A stretch of 64,000 bases of DNA from Gordonibacter sp. An230 (GCF_002159915.1 NZ_NFJP01000004.1:106902-170901), one strand, 5' to 3'. Shown: positions 18,875-28,537, numbered from the stretch's first letter. Translations and numbers: made by a program. The notes: generated by a model not told the origin, from the letters alone.

Positions 18875-19861
18875 CTACCGTCTCGCGGCAACGCTCAGCG
18901 CCCATTCGAGAAAGGCGGCGTGCGCGTCCGCACCGCTTTTCATGGCACGCTCGGCATCGCGAGCCGACACAAGGGCCGAGCGCAGCTCGGCGACGGAGAA
19001 ACCACGGGCCCACGCAGCATGGTTCTTGACGCGCCACTCGGGCGCCTTGAGCGCTGCGGCGATGCCGCGGGGGTTTCCGCGATCGATCATGCTGCGCGCG
19101 CAGATGAGCTCCCTCAGCCGGGTCGTGCACATGGCCATGAGCGCATGAGGGGAGATCGACTCCATACGTCCTAGCAGCGAAACGCAGCGACCCGGATCGC
19201 GCGCCGCGAAGGCGTCCACGAACTCCCAAGGCTTCGCCTCCGCCGTACGGCCCACCATCCCGATGACCTCGCGCTCGCCGACGGCGTCGGGACCGCGATG
19301 CGCAAGTGCGATCTTTCCGATCTCGCCGTCGAGGCGAACGGTGTCTTCGCCCACAAGCTCCACGAGCTTCGCCGCCGCCGCCTCAGTGAGCGTCACACCA
19401 TGGCCGACCGCCATCGAACGCACCATCTTCGGCAGCTCGTAACGCTTAGGCGGAGCGCAATCGATGACAGCCATCTTGCCGTGCGCCGCCACGGCCTTGT
19501 ATAAACGCGTGTTCTTGGCCAGCTTTTCGGCGACGAGCGCGAGCACCGTGGTCTCGTTCGGCGCACCAAGGTACGAGACGAGCTCTTCGGAATCGGCTTT
19601 CGCGAGCTTGTCGGCCGCCCGCACCTCCACAAGGCGTACGGGGCTTGCGAAGGGCACGGTGTTGCAGGCCCCCACGATGTCCGCGCCCGTCGCCGCCTCC
19701 CCGTCGAATTCGTCGGCGTTGAACGACAGGTCGCCCATCGCGGAGAGCCTCGCGCGAAGGCGCTTCACGACGGCGTCGCGCTTGAGGGCATCCTCCCCCA
19801 CGACGAGATACACGGGAAGCAAAGGGGCGTCCGATTTCTTCTGAGCAGTCATGACCGTCAT
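18875..19861 (-). CDS. holA: DNA polymerase III delta subunit
   Basis: HolA opens the beta clamp within the clamp loader. The product (about 328 residues) shows the N-terminal LLPVYLVVGEDALKRDAVVKRL typical of bacterial delta, the weak RecA-like fold (EEFDGEAATGADIVGACNT is nearby in the DNA-proximal region), and the C-terminal helical collar. The ATG at 19861 comes two bases after the comEC stop (TAAAATG); an ATG three codons later is an equally good start. It is the third gene of comEA-comEC-holA, the usual order. Confidence 0.88.
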   Translation of the reverse strand: MTVMTAQKKSDAPLLPVYLVVGEDALKRDAVVKRLRARLSAMGDLSFNADEFDGEAATGADIVGACNTVPFASPVRLVEVRAADKLAKADSEELVSYLGAPNETTVLALVAEKLAKNTRLYKAVAAHGKMAVIDCAPPKRYELPKMVRSMAVGHGVTLTEAAAAKLVELVGEDTVRLDGEIGKIALAHRGPDAVGEREVIGMVGRTAEAKPWEFVDAFAARDPGRCVSLLGRMESISPHALMAMCTTRLRELICARSMIDRGNPRGIAAALKAPEWRVKNHAAWARGFSVAELRSALVSARDAERAMKSGADAHAAFLEWALSVAARR

Positions 19862-19862
19862 T

Positions 19863-22205
19863 TTACCGCAGGGTGCCGACCTCGATCCTATCAGGGCCGA
19901 ATCTGCATGAAACGTCTCCTTCCTCATCGGTGCGGCGAATCGACGCGCCCACCGCTTCGAGACGCTCGAGCGTCTCGGATGCAGGATGGCCGTAGCGGTT
20001 GTTCGCGCCCACGCTCACAAGAGCGATGCGAGGCGAGAGCGTGGCGGCCTCCTCCTCGTCGAGGGCGTTCTTGGAGCCATGGTGCCCCACTTTGTACACG
20101 TCGACGGCTCCGACGAGACCTGCATCGATGAGGGCGCGCAGCTCTTCGCGCTCCGCGTCTCCCACGAAGAGGGTTCGCCAATCGCGCGCGCCGTCGCCGT
20201 CCACATCGGCATCGGCAAGAAGGCACACGCTGTCGGCGTTGCCGCCCTCCTCCGAAAACGATGCGGGCCACACCACCTCGAGGGCGAACGCCCCGACGCG
20301 CAGTCCGTCGCCTTGCGAGAGGCCCACGACGTTGGCCTCCCCCACGAGCGAGCGAGCATCGGCCAGAAGCCTCTCGCACGACTCGCATCCGCACGAGAAG
20401 GCTCCCTGAGCCACGAACACGCGATCGACCTCCACTATGCCAGCAAGAGAGGCGAGCGATCCCATATGGTCGTCATCTCCATGGGTGACCAGCACCGCAT
20501 CGAGCCTGAGTACTCCATGCCGCGCAAGGGCCTCGCGCAGAAGACGGTCCTGGTTGCCCGTGTCCACGAGCACCGCCGCCCCTCGGCTTCGCACGACGAA
20601 CGCATCGCCCTGTCCCACGTCGAGCATCACGATCTCATCGCCCGACAACCGCGGCGCGACCACGACCGCGCATATTGCCGCAAGCGCCGAAGCGGCGGCG
20701 AGGATCGCAAGCACCCGGCGGCGTGGACGAGGCCATGCGATCCACAGCGCTGCCGCGACGCCTCCCGAGACAGCAAGGGCCGCGACGAGGGGAACATCGA
20801 CGGGCACGCTCGCATACGGAACGGAGGCAAGCACCCGCACAACCCCCGTCAAGCAGCTCGCCGTACCTGCCGCCAGTGGCATGAGCAGCGGGACGAGAGC
20901 CGGGATGAGCAGGCAAAGGACACATGCGGCGAGGCCTGCAGCGCATACAAGCGGAAACAGAGGGCCTGCAACCGCATTCGCCAGCGGAGCGACAAGCGGC
21001 ATCTGGGAGAACAGAGCCGCAGACAACGGCGTGGCCATGATTCCCGAAGCGAACGTGAGGGAGAGCCCTTCGGACACGACGCGCGGAGCGCGAGGCGCGA
21101 CGGAAGACATCCATGACGTGAACAAGCTCGCGAACAGCACGATGCCGAGCGTAGAGAGCGCCGAAAGCGCGAAGGAGACGGAGAGCGCGGTCGTCGGCGA
21201 AAGAGAGACGCAGCCGATAATGCACACCGAAAGGGCGCCAAGAGCCGCAGGCCGCCGACGCACCGCGAATGAGAGGATGCCTGCGAAAGCCATGACCGCA
21301 GCGCGCACAGCCGACACCGGCGCCCCCGAAAGCACGAGATAGGAAAGGAGGAGCCCCCCTTCGATCACGCACGCTGCCGCGCGAGGCACGCGCGCGAAAC
21401 GCAAGACCGCCATCGAGCAGGCCGCCACAATGGACAGATGCGCCCCCGACACCGCCACAAGGTGGGCGAGGCCCGCCGCCTGATAGGCTCCGTAGGCATC
21501 CCCCTCGTCGAGCAACCCCCTCCATCCGCACACGAGCGCGCCGAGCACGGCGGGGCCGTCCCCCTCCCCCGCGCTCCCTATGGCATCTATGGCCGCCGAC
21601 CTCGCCGCGACGAGCGCGCCGACGATGCCGCCACGCTCCGCCTTCTCCGCCTCCGCGACGCGCGCCTCTGCCGCTATCCCCTCTCGCCAGAAATACGACC
21701 TCGAAGCCTCCCGTGGCGCCTCAAGCGAGGCAGCCCCCTCGAACACCTCGCCGTAGCGCGGGATCGAAGCACCCTCGCCGAAGCTCGCACGCACGAGGAA
21801 AGAGCGACCGTCGCTGGCAACTGCGCGCATGACGCAGGATGGCCCGAACGGACCGGCCTTGCCATCCTCCACAGCCTCGAGCCTCCACAAACCAGACAAC
21901 CCGCGAGCGTCGGCAGCCAGATCGTGCTGCGAGGCGGCACAGCCGCATGCGCACACGATTCCAAGCGCCAAACCGAGAACGCATGACCACGCCTGGACCG
22001 CCCTGCGTCGCCAAAGCCCGACCATCGCGATGAGCGCGCACAAGGCGGACACGATGCCGACGGCCAAGCACGTCTCGCGCGACCACCCCTCCGCAAGGGA
22101 AAGAGAGAGCGCGCAAGAGCCCCACAGTCCGAGCGCGCAGCCGAGCGTCGGCGGAAGGGACGGTCGGGGAGGCAGGGCCGAAGGACGAGGCCTCATCCGA
22201 CGCAT
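19863..22205 (-). CDS. comEC: ComEC/Rec2-family DNA-uptake channel
   Basis: ComEC forms the inner-membrane channel for incoming DNA in transformation. The 780-residue protein has N-terminal membrane helices, a soluble DUF4131-like region, and the central competence domain (AGLAHLVAVSGAHLSIVAA). It ends with a metallo-beta-lactamase-like domain containing VTHGDDDHMGS and the VGHHGSKNALDE region. The start is ATG at 22205 or 22196; the second would overlap the comEA stop as ATGA. All three domains are intact, so it could be functional. Confidence 0.9.
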   Translation of the reverse strand: MRRMRPRPSALPPRPSLPPTLGCALGLWGSCALSLSLAEGWSRETCLAVGIVSALCALIAMVGLWRRRAVQAWSCVLGLALGIVCACGCAASQHDLAADARGLSGLWRLEAVEDGKAGPFGPSCVMRAVASDGRSFLVRASFGEGASIPRYGEVFEGAASLEAPREASRSYFWREGIAAEARVAEAEKAERGGIVGALVAARSAAIDAIGSAGEGDGPAVLGALVCGWRGLLDEGDAYGAYQAAGLAHLVAVSGAHLSIVAACSMAVLRFARVPRAAACVIEGGLLLSYLVLSGAPVSAVRAAVMAFAGILSFAVRRRPAALGALSVCIIGCVSLSPTTALSVSFALSALSTLGIVLFASLFTSWMSSVAPRAPRVVSEGLSLTFASGIMATPLSAALFSQMPLVAPLANAVAGPLFPLVCAAGLAACVLCLLIPALVPLLMPLAAGTASCLTGVVRVLASVPYASVPVDVPLVAALAVSGGVAAALWIAWPRPRRRVLAILAAASALAAICAVVVAPRLSGDEIVMLDVGQGDAFVVRSRGAAVLVDTGNQDRLLREALARHGVLRLDAVLVTHGDDDHMGSLASLAGIVEVDRVFVAQGAFSCGCESCERLLADARSLVGEANVVGLSQGDGLRVGAFALEVVWPASFSEEGGNADSVCLLADADVDGDGARDWRTLFVGDAEREELRALIDAGLVGAVDVYKVGHHGSKNALDEEEAATLSPRIALVSVGANNRYGHPASETLERLEAVGASIRRTDEEGDVSCRFGPDRIEVGTLR

Positions 22206-22873
22206 ACGAGATCCGCGAGATCCTCGTATTTCTTGTCGCCGATGCCCGACACCCGCTTGAGGTCCTCGATCGTCGAGAAAGGCCCATTCGCCTCGCGGTC
22301 CGCCACGATCTTCTCCGCCGTCGAGGGCCCCACGCCAGGCAGCTCGTCAAGCTCGGCAACCGACGCCCTGTTGATGTTCACCTTGCCGCCCGAAGCAGCA
22401 CCTGGAGACGATCCCGCCTCCGTCGTAGACGAGCCCCCATCCTGCGACCCTGCGACCTCCTCGAGCGTCGGCACCACCACCTGCTCCCCGTCGGCGAGAA
22501 CCCTCGCGAGGTTGAGCGCGTCGGAGGCGGCACCTTCGGCAAACCCGCCCGAAGCCTCCACGGCATCCTGCACGCGCGACCCCTCCGCCAGTTCGCGCAC
22601 GCCCGGTTCCGCCACCGCGCCGCCCACGTGCACCACAACGGTGCGCGCCTCGCCGGCCCCCTCTCCCTCCCCCTCCGCTTGCGCTCCTTCGGCCTGCTCT
22701 TGCCCTTCGCGTTCGACGACGAACGCATCCGCAGATGCGGCATCGAAAAGCGCCTTTCCGGCGAACACGAGCACGAGGGCGGCAATGGCCGTCACCCCCA
22801 CGAGCACGGGAAGGCGCGCCCCGCCCAAATGCGCTTTAGAACGCCACGACTCGGCCTCTTCGGTGAACGACAT
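22193..22873 (-). CDS. comEA: ComEA-family DNA-binding receptor
   Basis: ComEA binds double-stranded DNA outside the membrane and passes it to ComEC. The 226-residue protein has one N-terminal membrane helix (LPVLVGVTAIAALVLVFAG), a Glu/Gly linker, and an SLBB-like domain (VVVHVGGAVAEPGVREL). A C-terminal helix-hairpin-helix pair follows (VNINRASVAELDELPGVG, ISRVSGIGDKKYEDL-like). The ATG at 22873 is chosen because GAAGGAGG lies nine bases before it. A TATGAT -10 is present just upstream. Confidence 0.9.
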   Translation of the reverse strand: MSFTEEAESWRSKAHLGGARLPVLVGVTAIAALVLVFAGKALFDAASADAFVVEREGQEQAEGAQAEGEGEGAGEARTVVVHVGGAVAEPGVRELAEGSRVQDAVEASGGFAEGAASDALNLARVLADGEQVVVPTLEEVAGSQDGGSSTTEAGSSPGAASGGKVNINRASVAELDELPGVGPSTAEKIVADREANGPFSTIEDLKRVSGIGDKKYEDLADLVCVG

Positions 22874-23102
22874 GCCCCTCATCCTCCTTCGATCCGATTC
22901 CATCATAGCGCGTCAGCCTTGCGCTCCGATGGCGTGCATCCAACGAATCGTCCATCCGCCCCCTCGCAATCTCGACATCGCACGCACACGCCTCCAACGC
23001 GAACCCGCCTTGTTTTCGACACGCTCTTCCCGCGCCGCGCTAGCACCTCCAAGATGCTGATCGAATCCCGTAGGAACGGCTTCAGCTCGCGACCATGAAA
23101 CG

Positions 23103-23137
23103 CGAAGGGGGCCCGCGCTATGCGCGAGCCCCCTTCG
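23103..23137 (-). terminator. Hairpin downstream of thiI
   Basis: A 16-base stem with one C-A mismatch and a three-base loop (arms CGAAGGGGGCCCGCGC and GCGCGAGCCCCCTTCG) lies 26 bases after the thiI stop. There is no clear T-run. It probably ends the thiI transcript and insulates comEA. The rest of the 22874-23162 gap shows no gene. Confidence 0.65.
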
Positions 23138-23162
23138 TCGGCGACGGAGCCAGGCGGGCTTC

Positions 23163-24377
23163 CTACCGCCGCTCATTTTTCGGCTTGTATGCGGGGCAGG
23201 CGTAGTCGCGAACCTCGCCTGCCCCGACCAGCTCTCCCACCCAGCGCTCGACGGGCAGCGCCGACTCGGCCTCGAGGACGACGGGCAGCTTCGCATGCGT
23301 CTCGGGCGCGCGCGGCATGAACAGCGTGCAGCAGTCCGGTGCGTCCTGAGAGGAGATCTCGAAGGTCCCCAACCGCCCGGCCTCGCCTATGATCTCGATC
23401 TTATCGGTGCCGATAAGCGGTCGGAACACCGGCAACTCCACCGCTGCGTCGGTGCAGCGGATGTTGTCGAGCGTCTGCGAAGCCACCTGCCCCAGGCTCT
23501 CGCCCGTCACAAGGGCGCCCGCGCCCTCTCGGCGGGCGATCTCCTCGGCCACCTTGAACATGAGGCGGCGGTACATGATGACGCGCAGCTCGGGCGGCAC
23601 CGTGAGCGCGATCTTGCGCTGGCAGTCGCCGAACGGCACCGTGTACACGCGTGCGATGCAGCCCGTGCGCTCGAGCACTTGCGCGATGTCGTCCACCAGG
23701 TACTCGCTCGCGTCCGAGGTCTGCGGGCGACCGGAGAAGTGCACGCCGATGCACACCGCGCCGCGGCGCGCCAGCTTCCACGTGGCCACCGGCGAGTCGA
23801 TGCCGCTCGACAGCAGGCACACCACCTTGCCCGAGCTGCCCACCGGCAAGCCCCCGACGCCCGGCACGGAGCGCGCGTAGACGTACGACGCGTTCTGCAC
23901 GACCTCAACCCCCACCGTGACGTCAGGGTTCTTCATGCGCACGCCCTTGTCGGGGCATGCCTCGCAGAGCGCGCCGCCGATGATCTTGTTCATCTCCATC
24001 GACCCGGTGGCGAAGTCGGTGTGGTTGCGCCGCGCCGCCACCTTGAACGTGGAGAACTCGCCCGCCTCGGCCATAGCCGCGAGCGCCGCCTGCGACATGG
24101 CATCCAGGTCGCGCTCGCACTTGAATCCGCATGACACGCGCGCCACGCCCGGAACCTCGGCCGTCAAATCAGCCGCGCCTTTCGCCGTCTCCCAGTCGCA
24201 GCCTTCGCGCAAAAACACGCACAGTCGCCCCGCGATGCGGTGGATCGTCACCACGGGAAACGGCGCGAGCAGCGCCTCGAGGTTCTTGAGCAGCCTCATC
24301 TCGAACGTGGAGCGGTTGCGGCCTTTCAAGCCAATCTCATGGTAGTGCACAAGAATGATGCGTTGGAATTCAGTCAT
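23163..24377 (-). CDS. thiI: tRNA 4-thiouridine synthase ThiI
   Basis: ThiI adenylates and thiolates U8 of tRNA and in many bacteria also feeds sulfur to thiamine synthesis. The 404-residue protein has the N-terminal ferredoxin-like and THUMP domains. The PP-loop ATPase motif SSGIDSPVATWKL follows, and then the CCTLFMPRAPETHAK segment with catalytic cysteine. There is no C-terminal rhodanese domain, as in most Gram-positives, so sulfur must come from a partner cysteine desulfurase. The ATG at 24377 has a GAGGGG site and gives the family N-terminus HYHEIGLKG. Confidence 0.93.
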   Translation of the reverse strand: MTEFQRIILVHYHEIGLKGRNRSTFEMRLLKNLEALLAPFPVVTIHRIAGRLCVFLREGCDWETAKGAADLTAEVPGVARVSCGFKCERDLDAMSQAALAAMAEAGEFSTFKVAARRNHTDFATGSMEMNKIIGGALCEACPDKGVRMKNPDVTVGVEVVQNASYVYARSVPGVGGLPVGSSGKVVCLLSSGIDSPVATWKLARRGAVCIGVHFSGRPQTSDASEYLVDDIAQVLERTGCIARVYTVPFGDCQRKIALTVPPELRVIMYRRLMFKVAEEIARREGAGALVTGESLGQVASQTLDNIRCTDAAVELPVFRPLIGTDKIEIIGEAGRLGTFEISSQDAPDCCTLFMPRAPETHAKLPVVLEAESALPVERWVGELVGAGEVRDYACPAYKPKNERR

Positions 24378-24497
24378 GGAAACCCCTCGGCTCGCAAGTC
24401 CAAACGATCCGTGCAGGATCGAACCCCAACCGCGCAGGTCGCAGGATTCGCGCAAAGCGCGAAAGCAAGCGCGCCGGTTGGCGTAGCAGGTCAGCGA

Positions 24498-24597
24498 GAA
24501 GCCCCGAGGCGCTCGAGATTGCCGCGAAAGCATTCCGAAGCGCACTTCGGTACGCGAGGAATGCTTGGAGCGGCAGGTTCAGGTGCCTCGGGGCTTC
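24498..24597. repeat. 100-base multi-stem palindromic element between rpoZ and thiI
   Basis: Nested complementary arms are present: GAAGCCCCGAGGC (24498) with GCCTCGGGGCTTC (24585), GCCGC with GCGGC, and AAGCATTCC with GGAATGCTT. A terminal hairpin, CCGAAG-CGCA-CTTCGG, lies at 24535-24550. The element folds as one long rod on either strand. It begins 41 bases after rpoZ and lies 120 bases upstream of thiI, with no T-run after it. It could be a terminator or mRNA-processing element, a small RNA, or a dispersed palindromic repeat. Confidence 0.6.
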
Positions 24598-24638
24598 GCA
24601 GCGTCAGCTCGCTTCGTTGTTCGAAGAACGGTGAAATC

Positions 24639-24899
24639 TCAGTGGTTTTTGACGTCGATGGACGCAGGATCGTAAGACACTTCCCCACGGGCCACTTCGC
24701 CGAACGCAAGGGACAAGGGCTTCTTGTCTGCTGCACGGGCGATTTCCACAGCCGTTTGAAGCTGGATGGCGCGATCGCGCTGACCGCGCATCATGTCGTT
24801 GATGTCATGCGCTCGCTTCGAAGCAAGGGCGCACAGCAGGAAGCGATCATTGTCGGTTTTGTCCAAGAGGACGTCGATCTTCGGTTCAATAATGCTCAT
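24639..24899 (-). CDS. rpoZ: RNA polymerase omega subunit
   Basis: Omega assists assembly of the RNA polymerase beta-prime subunit. The 86-residue protein shows the family pattern IIEPKIDVLLDKTDNDRFLL, then ALASKRAHDINDMM and a C-terminal EVARGEVSYDP. The start overlaps the gmk stop by four bases (ATGA). The gmk-rpoZ pair following mihF is the usual actinobacterial order and supports the call. Confidence 0.93.
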   Translation of the reverse strand: MSIIEPKIDVLLDKTDNDRFLLCALASKRAHDINDMMRGQRDRAIQLQTAVEIARAADKKPLSLAFGEVARGEVSYDPASIDVKNH

Positions 24900-25480
24900 T
24901 GGGCGTTCAACCTCATGCTCTCTTCGGCTTGCTCGTCGACGTAATCAACCAAAGCGCGGACGGCCTTGTCCAGATCGTCGTTCACCAGCCGAACATCATA
25001 CTCCATCTTCCGGGAAAGCTCCACCTGCGCTGCCTGCATGCGCGCGGCGATTTCCTCCTCTGTCTCGGTGCCCCGCCCTCGCAGGCGGCTCTCGAGCGCC
25101 TGAAGGGACGGCGGCTCCACGAATACGAGATGCGCGGAGGGCATCCTCTCGCGCACCTGAAAGCCGCCTTGGACGTCGATCTCGAGGATGACCTGGTCTC
25201 CCCGTGCAATATGCTCTTCAACGTCGGCGCGCGGCGTTCCATAGCGATTGCCGCCGTACGTCGCCCACTCAAGCAAGCCATCGCCCTCCACGAGGCGTTC
25301 GAACTCCTCGTCGGTGGCGAAGCGGTAGTGCACGCCATCAACCTCGCCGACCCGCGGTGCCCGCGTCGTCACCGAAACGGACACCCAGGCATCGGGGACC
25401 TCACGCACAAGTCGGGCCACCAGAGTGCCCTTGCCGGCACCCGATGGCCCAGAGATGACGAACAGATTGCCGCAGCGCAT
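24896..25480 (-). CDS. gmk: Guanylate kinase
   Basis: Gmk converts GMP to GDP with ATP. The 194-residue protein carries the P-loop GPSGAGKGT, the GMP-binding TTRAPRVGEVDGVHY, the EWATYGGNRYGTP segment and ILEIDVQGG. It starts six bases after the mihF stop without a clear ribosome site of its own, so translation is probably coupled to mihF. The length is standard and no unusual features are seen. Confidence 0.95.
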   Translation of the reverse strand: MRCGNLFVISGPSGAGKGTLVARLVREVPDAWVSVSVTTRAPRVGEVDGVHYRFATDEEFERLVEGDGLLEWATYGGNRYGTPRADVEEHIARGDQVILEIDVQGGFQVRERMPSAHLVFVEPPSLQALESRLRGRGTETEEEIAARMQAAQVELSRKMEYDVRLVNDDLDKAVRALVDYVDEQAEESMRLNAQ

Positions 25481-25486
25481 GCGCGC

Positions 25487-25795
25487 TTAGCCCAAGCGCT
25501 CCAGCAAGGCGGTCTGCTGCCGCTCGCCCAAACCGCGCAAACGGCGGCTCTCGGCGATCTGAAGCTCTTTCATGATCTTCTCGGCCTTCGCCTTGCCGTA
25601 GCCAGGCAGCGTCTCGATGAGCGTGGACACCTTCATACGGCCGACGACCGGATCGTTCTTCATCTCGAGCACCTTCTCAAGGCTGAGCTTGCCCGACTTC
25701 AGGTCGTCGCGAACCTCGGCGCGCTTGATGCGGGCGGCCTTCGCCTTCTCCAAAGCGGCCTGACGCTCTTCGGGGCTGAGTTGAGGAATAGCCAT
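25487..25795 (-). CDS. mihF: Integration host factor, actinobacterial type (mIHF)
   Basis: mIHF is a small DNA-binding nucleoid protein of actinobacteria, unrelated to proteobacterial IHF. The 102-residue product has the basic N-terminal helix (PQLSPEERQAALEKAKAAR) and the H2TH-like DNA-binding core (KVSTLIETLPGYGKAKAEKI). GAAGGAGAG lies upstream of the ATG. The location before gmk-rpoZ is characteristic. An extended -10 sits about 36 bases upstream, so this is probably the first gene of mihF-gmk-rpoZ. Confidence 0.93.
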   Translation of the reverse strand: MAIPQLSPEERQAALEKAKAARIKRAEVRDDLKSGKLSLEKVLEMKNDPVVGRMKVSTLIETLPGYGKAKAEKIMKELQIAESRRLRGLGERQQTALLERLG

Positions 25796-25830
25796 CGTGT
25801 TTCTCTCCTTCTGTTTGAAACGATGCCGTG

Positions 25831-25839
25831 ATACTAGCA
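25831..25839 (-). promoter_or_regulatory. Extended -10 promoter of mihF-gmk-rpoZ
   Basis: The minus strand reads TGCTAGTAT, a TGn-extended -10, about 36 bases before the mihF ATG. No convincing -35 is at 17-18 bases. The gap up to pyrF (25796-25991) holds no gene. Confidence 0.5.
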
Positions 25840-25991
25840 CGCAATCCGCCGTTTTGCCTTGTCGATTGCCATAAAATCCAAAAATTCCAGCAGGCTTCAC
25901 ACATTGTACGAACGAAAGCGCTGTCAAACCGCGTTTCGTCGCCCAATCGTCACCTTTATGGCGCGATCTGGGAAAACCTGCGTTCTGAGCG

Positions 25992-26717
25992 CTACAGCTC
26001 GGCCGCGATGGCCTCGAACGCGGCGGCAGGGTCGTCGGCCTGCGTGATGGGACGGCCCACCACGATGTGCGAGGCGCCGTTGGCGAACGCCTCGGCAGGC
26101 GTTGCCACGCGGCTCTGGTCGCCCTTGGCGGCACCGGCGGGGCGCACGCCCGGCGTGACGATGTAGGCGTCCGGCCCCAGGATCTCGCGCAGGCGCGCAG
26201 CCTCCTGCGGCGAGGCCACCACGCCGGAGATGCCGGCGCGCTTGGCCTGCTCGGCGAGCACCACCACCTGGTCGGCCATGGCGCGGCTCACGCCCGTCTC
26301 GGCGAGCGCCGCGTCGTTCATGCTGGTGAGCACCGTGATGCCGAGCGTCGCCGGAACCTCGTGGCCGTACTCGGCGGCCGCGCGCTCGGCGCCCTTCTGG
26401 GCGGCCGCCATCATGTCGACGCCGCCCACCGTGTGCATGGTGAGCATGTCGGCCCCGCTGCCGGCGGCGGCGTACGCGGCGCCCTCCACCTGGTGCGGGA
26501 TGTCGTGGAACTTGAGGTCGAGGAACACCTTGAAGCCGCGCTCCTTGAGGGCATAGACGATGGCCGGGCCGTTCGCGTAGAACAGCGTCATGCCCACCTT
26601 CATCCACGTGGCCTTGCCCTGCAGCTGGTCGGCGAGGTCGAAGGCCTCCTCGATGCCGCAGTCGAGCGCCACGATCACGCGGTCGCGCGCGGGGATCTCC
26701 TCGAACGAATTCACCAT
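25992..26717 (-). CDS. pyrF: Orotidine 5'-phosphate decarboxylase
   Basis: PyrF performs the last step of de novo UMP synthesis. The 241-residue protein has the N-terminal [18 protein letters not shown] and the catalytic block [14 protein letters not shown]. Later come [23 protein letters not shown] and [12 protein letters not shown]. The start at 26717 overlaps the pyrD end by seven bases and has an AGGAG site inside pyrD. It is the last gene of pyrK-pyrD-pyrF. Confidence 0.95.
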   Translation of the reverse strand: MVNSFEEIPARDRVIVALDCGIEEAFDLADQLQGKATWMKVGMTLFYANGPAIVYALKERGFKVFLDLKFHDIPHQVEGAAYAAAGSGADMLTMHTVGGVDMMAAAQKGAERAAAEYGHEVPATLGITVLTSMNDAALAETGVSRAMADQVVVLAEQAKRAGISGVVASPQEAARLREILGPDAYIVTPGVRPAGAAKGDQSRVATPAEAFANGASHIVVGRPITQADDPAAAFEAIAAEL

Positions 26718-27661
26718 TCCAACGCTCCTATCAGCTCCTGCACGTCTTTCACTCCGTGCCTCTCGCAATACTGCGCTATTCCGTCGATGATTTCAACCGT
26801 GGCGTGCGGATTCACGAAATTCGCGGTGCCGACGGCCACCGCCGTGGCCCCCGCCAGCATGAACTCCACCGCGTCGGTCGCGCACGAGATGCCGCCCATG
26901 CCGAGCAGCGGCACGTCCACGGCCTTGCGCACCTCCCACACCATGCGCAGCGCCACCGGCTTCACGGCCGGGCCCGACAGGCCGCCCACGCCGCGCGCGA
27001 GCACGGGGCGGCGGCGCTCCGCATCGACGGCCATGCCGAGCAGCGTGTTGATGAGCGAGAGCGCGTCGGCGCCGGCGGCCACGGCGGCGCGCGCGATCTC
27101 GGTGACGTCGGTGACGTTGGGGGTGAGCTTCACGATGAGCGGGCGCTTCGTGGCGGCGCGGCAGCGGGACACCACGGCCTCCACGCTATCGGCGCACGTG
27201 CCGATGGTCATGCCGCCCGCGTCCACGTTCGGACACGAGATGTTCACCTCGTAGGCGTCCACCGGCGCGTCCTCGAGCGCTTCGATAACCTGCACGTACT
27301 CGTCGAAGCTGTGGCCCGACACGTTCACGATGGTCGTCGCGCCGCGCTCGGCCAGCCACGGCAGGTCGTGCTCCTTCAGGTGCGCGACGCCGGGGTTCTG
27401 CAGCCCGATGGAGTTGAGCATGCCCGAGGGCGTCTCGGCGATGCGGGGGCTCGCGTTGCCCTCCCAGCCGTTCAGGGACACGCCCTTCGTGGTGACGGCG
27501 CCGAGCGAGGCCACGTCCACGAAGTCGCCGTACTCGCGGCCGGCGGCGAACGTGCCCGACGCCACGGTGACCGGGTTCTTCATCTTGAGGCCGCCCAGGT
27601 TCACGGCCATGCGCACGCTTGTGGGGGCCGTCGTGCGCGGACCAGCGCCCATCGTCGCCAT
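26711..27661 (-). CDS. pyrD: Dihydroorotate dehydrogenase, class 1B catalytic subunit
   Basis: PyrD oxidises dihydroorotate to orotate and, in class 1B, passes electrons through PyrK to NAD. The 316-residue protein shows [25 protein letters not shown], the active-site segment [12 protein letters not shown] (catalytic Cys) and [10 protein letters not shown], with the FMN-phosphate site GMGGIS. The ATG directly follows the pyrK TAG, so the pair is translationally coupled. The presence of pyrK fixes the subclass as 1B. Confidence 0.95.
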   Translation of the reverse strand: MATMGAGPRTTAPTSVRMAVNLGGLKMKNPVTVASGTFAAGREYGDFVDVASLGAVTTKGVSLNGWEGNASPRIAETPSGMLNSIGLQNPGVAHLKEHDLPWLAERGATTIVNVSGHSFDEYVQVIEALEDAPVDAYEVNISCPNVDAGGMTIGTCADSVEAVVSRCRAATKRPLIVKLTPNVTDVTEIARAAVAAGADALSLINTLLGMAVDAERRRPVLARGVGGLSGPAVKPVALRMVWEVRKAVDVPLLGMGGISCATDAVEFMLAGATAVAVGTANFVNPHATVEIIDGIAQYCERHGVKDVQELIGALEW

Positions 27662-28471
27662 CTACCACACCACCTTCCGCGCATCGAACACCGGGCCGTC
27701 GACGCAGGCCCGCTTCTTGCCGTCCACCGTGTCCACCACGCACGACAGGCAGGCTCCGACACCGCACGCCATGCGCTTCTCGAGGGACACCTCGCAGGGC
27801 ACGCCCGCCTCGGCCGCCATGCCGGCAACGATCTTCATGAGGGGCTCCGGGCCGCATACGGCCAGGTAGTCGTACGGCTCTCCCGCCGCATCCGCCTCGG
27901 CGAGCGCCTCCTTCACGAGCGAGGTGCAGAAGCCCTCCCGGCCGAAGCTGCCGTCGTCGGTGGCGCAGCGCGGCGGCGCGTCGAGCAGCGCCTCGTAGCG
28001 CACGCGACAGGTGAGCGCCGAGGCGGTCTGCGCGCCCAGCACGACGTCCGTGCGCACGCCGGCGCCGACCAACTGCTCGCACAGCATGAAGAGCGGGGCC
28101 GCGCCCACGCCGCCTCCCACGAGGAGCGCGCGGCACGCGTCCTCGGGCGGCTGCCAGGCGCGCCCGACCGGGCCGATAAGCTCCGCTCCCGAGACGTGCT
28201 CACAGCGCTCGGGCTCGATGCGCGTCATATGGTCGGTGCCGAACCCCACGGCCTGATAGAGGATCTCGAGCGTGCCGGCAGCCGCATCGCGCGCGTACAC
28301 CGAGAACGGACGGCGCAGGATGTGCGCCTCCATGTTCGGCACCTTCATATGCACGAACTGCCCCGGCTCGATGCTGGCCGCGATGCGCGGGGCCGCGAGC
28401 TCCATGAGGTAGAGGTTGGGGCCGACCTCCTCGTTGCCGAGGATGCGCGCCCGCTCGTTGACGAGTGCCAC
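27662..28471 (-). CDS. pyrK: Dihydroorotate dehydrogenase electron-transfer subunit
   Basis: PyrK carries FAD and a [2Fe-2S] cluster and links PyrD to NAD. The 269-residue protein has the FAD-binding RRPFSVYA, an NAD-domain GGGVGAAPLF, and the C-terminal cluster motif CGVGACLSCVVDTVDGKKR ending in C (CxxxxCxxC...C). The start is GTG at 28471 with AAAGG eight bases upstream. An extended -10 lies about 67 bases upstream, and no PyrR-type attenuator was found in the short leader. Confidence 0.92.
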   Translation of the reverse strand: MALVNERARILGNEEVGPNLYLMELAAPRIAASIEPGQFVHMKVPNMEAHILRRPFSVYARDAAAGTLEILYQAVGFGTDHMTRIEPERCEHVSGAELIGPVGRAWQPPEDACRALLVGGGVGAAPLFMLCEQLVGAGVRTDVVLGAQTASALTCRVRYEALLDAPPRCATDDGSFGREGFCTSLVKEALAEADAAGEPYDYLAVCGPEPLMKIVAGMAAEAGVPCEVSLEKRMACGVGACLSCVVDTVDGKKRACVDGPVFDARKVVW

Positions 28472-28537
28472 GTTCTTGCCTTTCGGTTCTGCGTCGGCGG
28501 CCGACTGCCGCGGCGCGTCTTCGTCTCTCGGTGGCCG

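Noticed and set aside
24405..24435. GGTTCGATCC on the minus strand, resembling a T-arm
   Set aside because: No T stem pairing and no cloverleaf upstream; it lies in the thiI leader.
25904..25927. TTGACA plus TACAAT on the minus strand upstream of mihF
   Set aside because: The spacer is only 13 bases, too short for a sigma-70 type promoter; the extended -10 at 25831 is closer and better placed.
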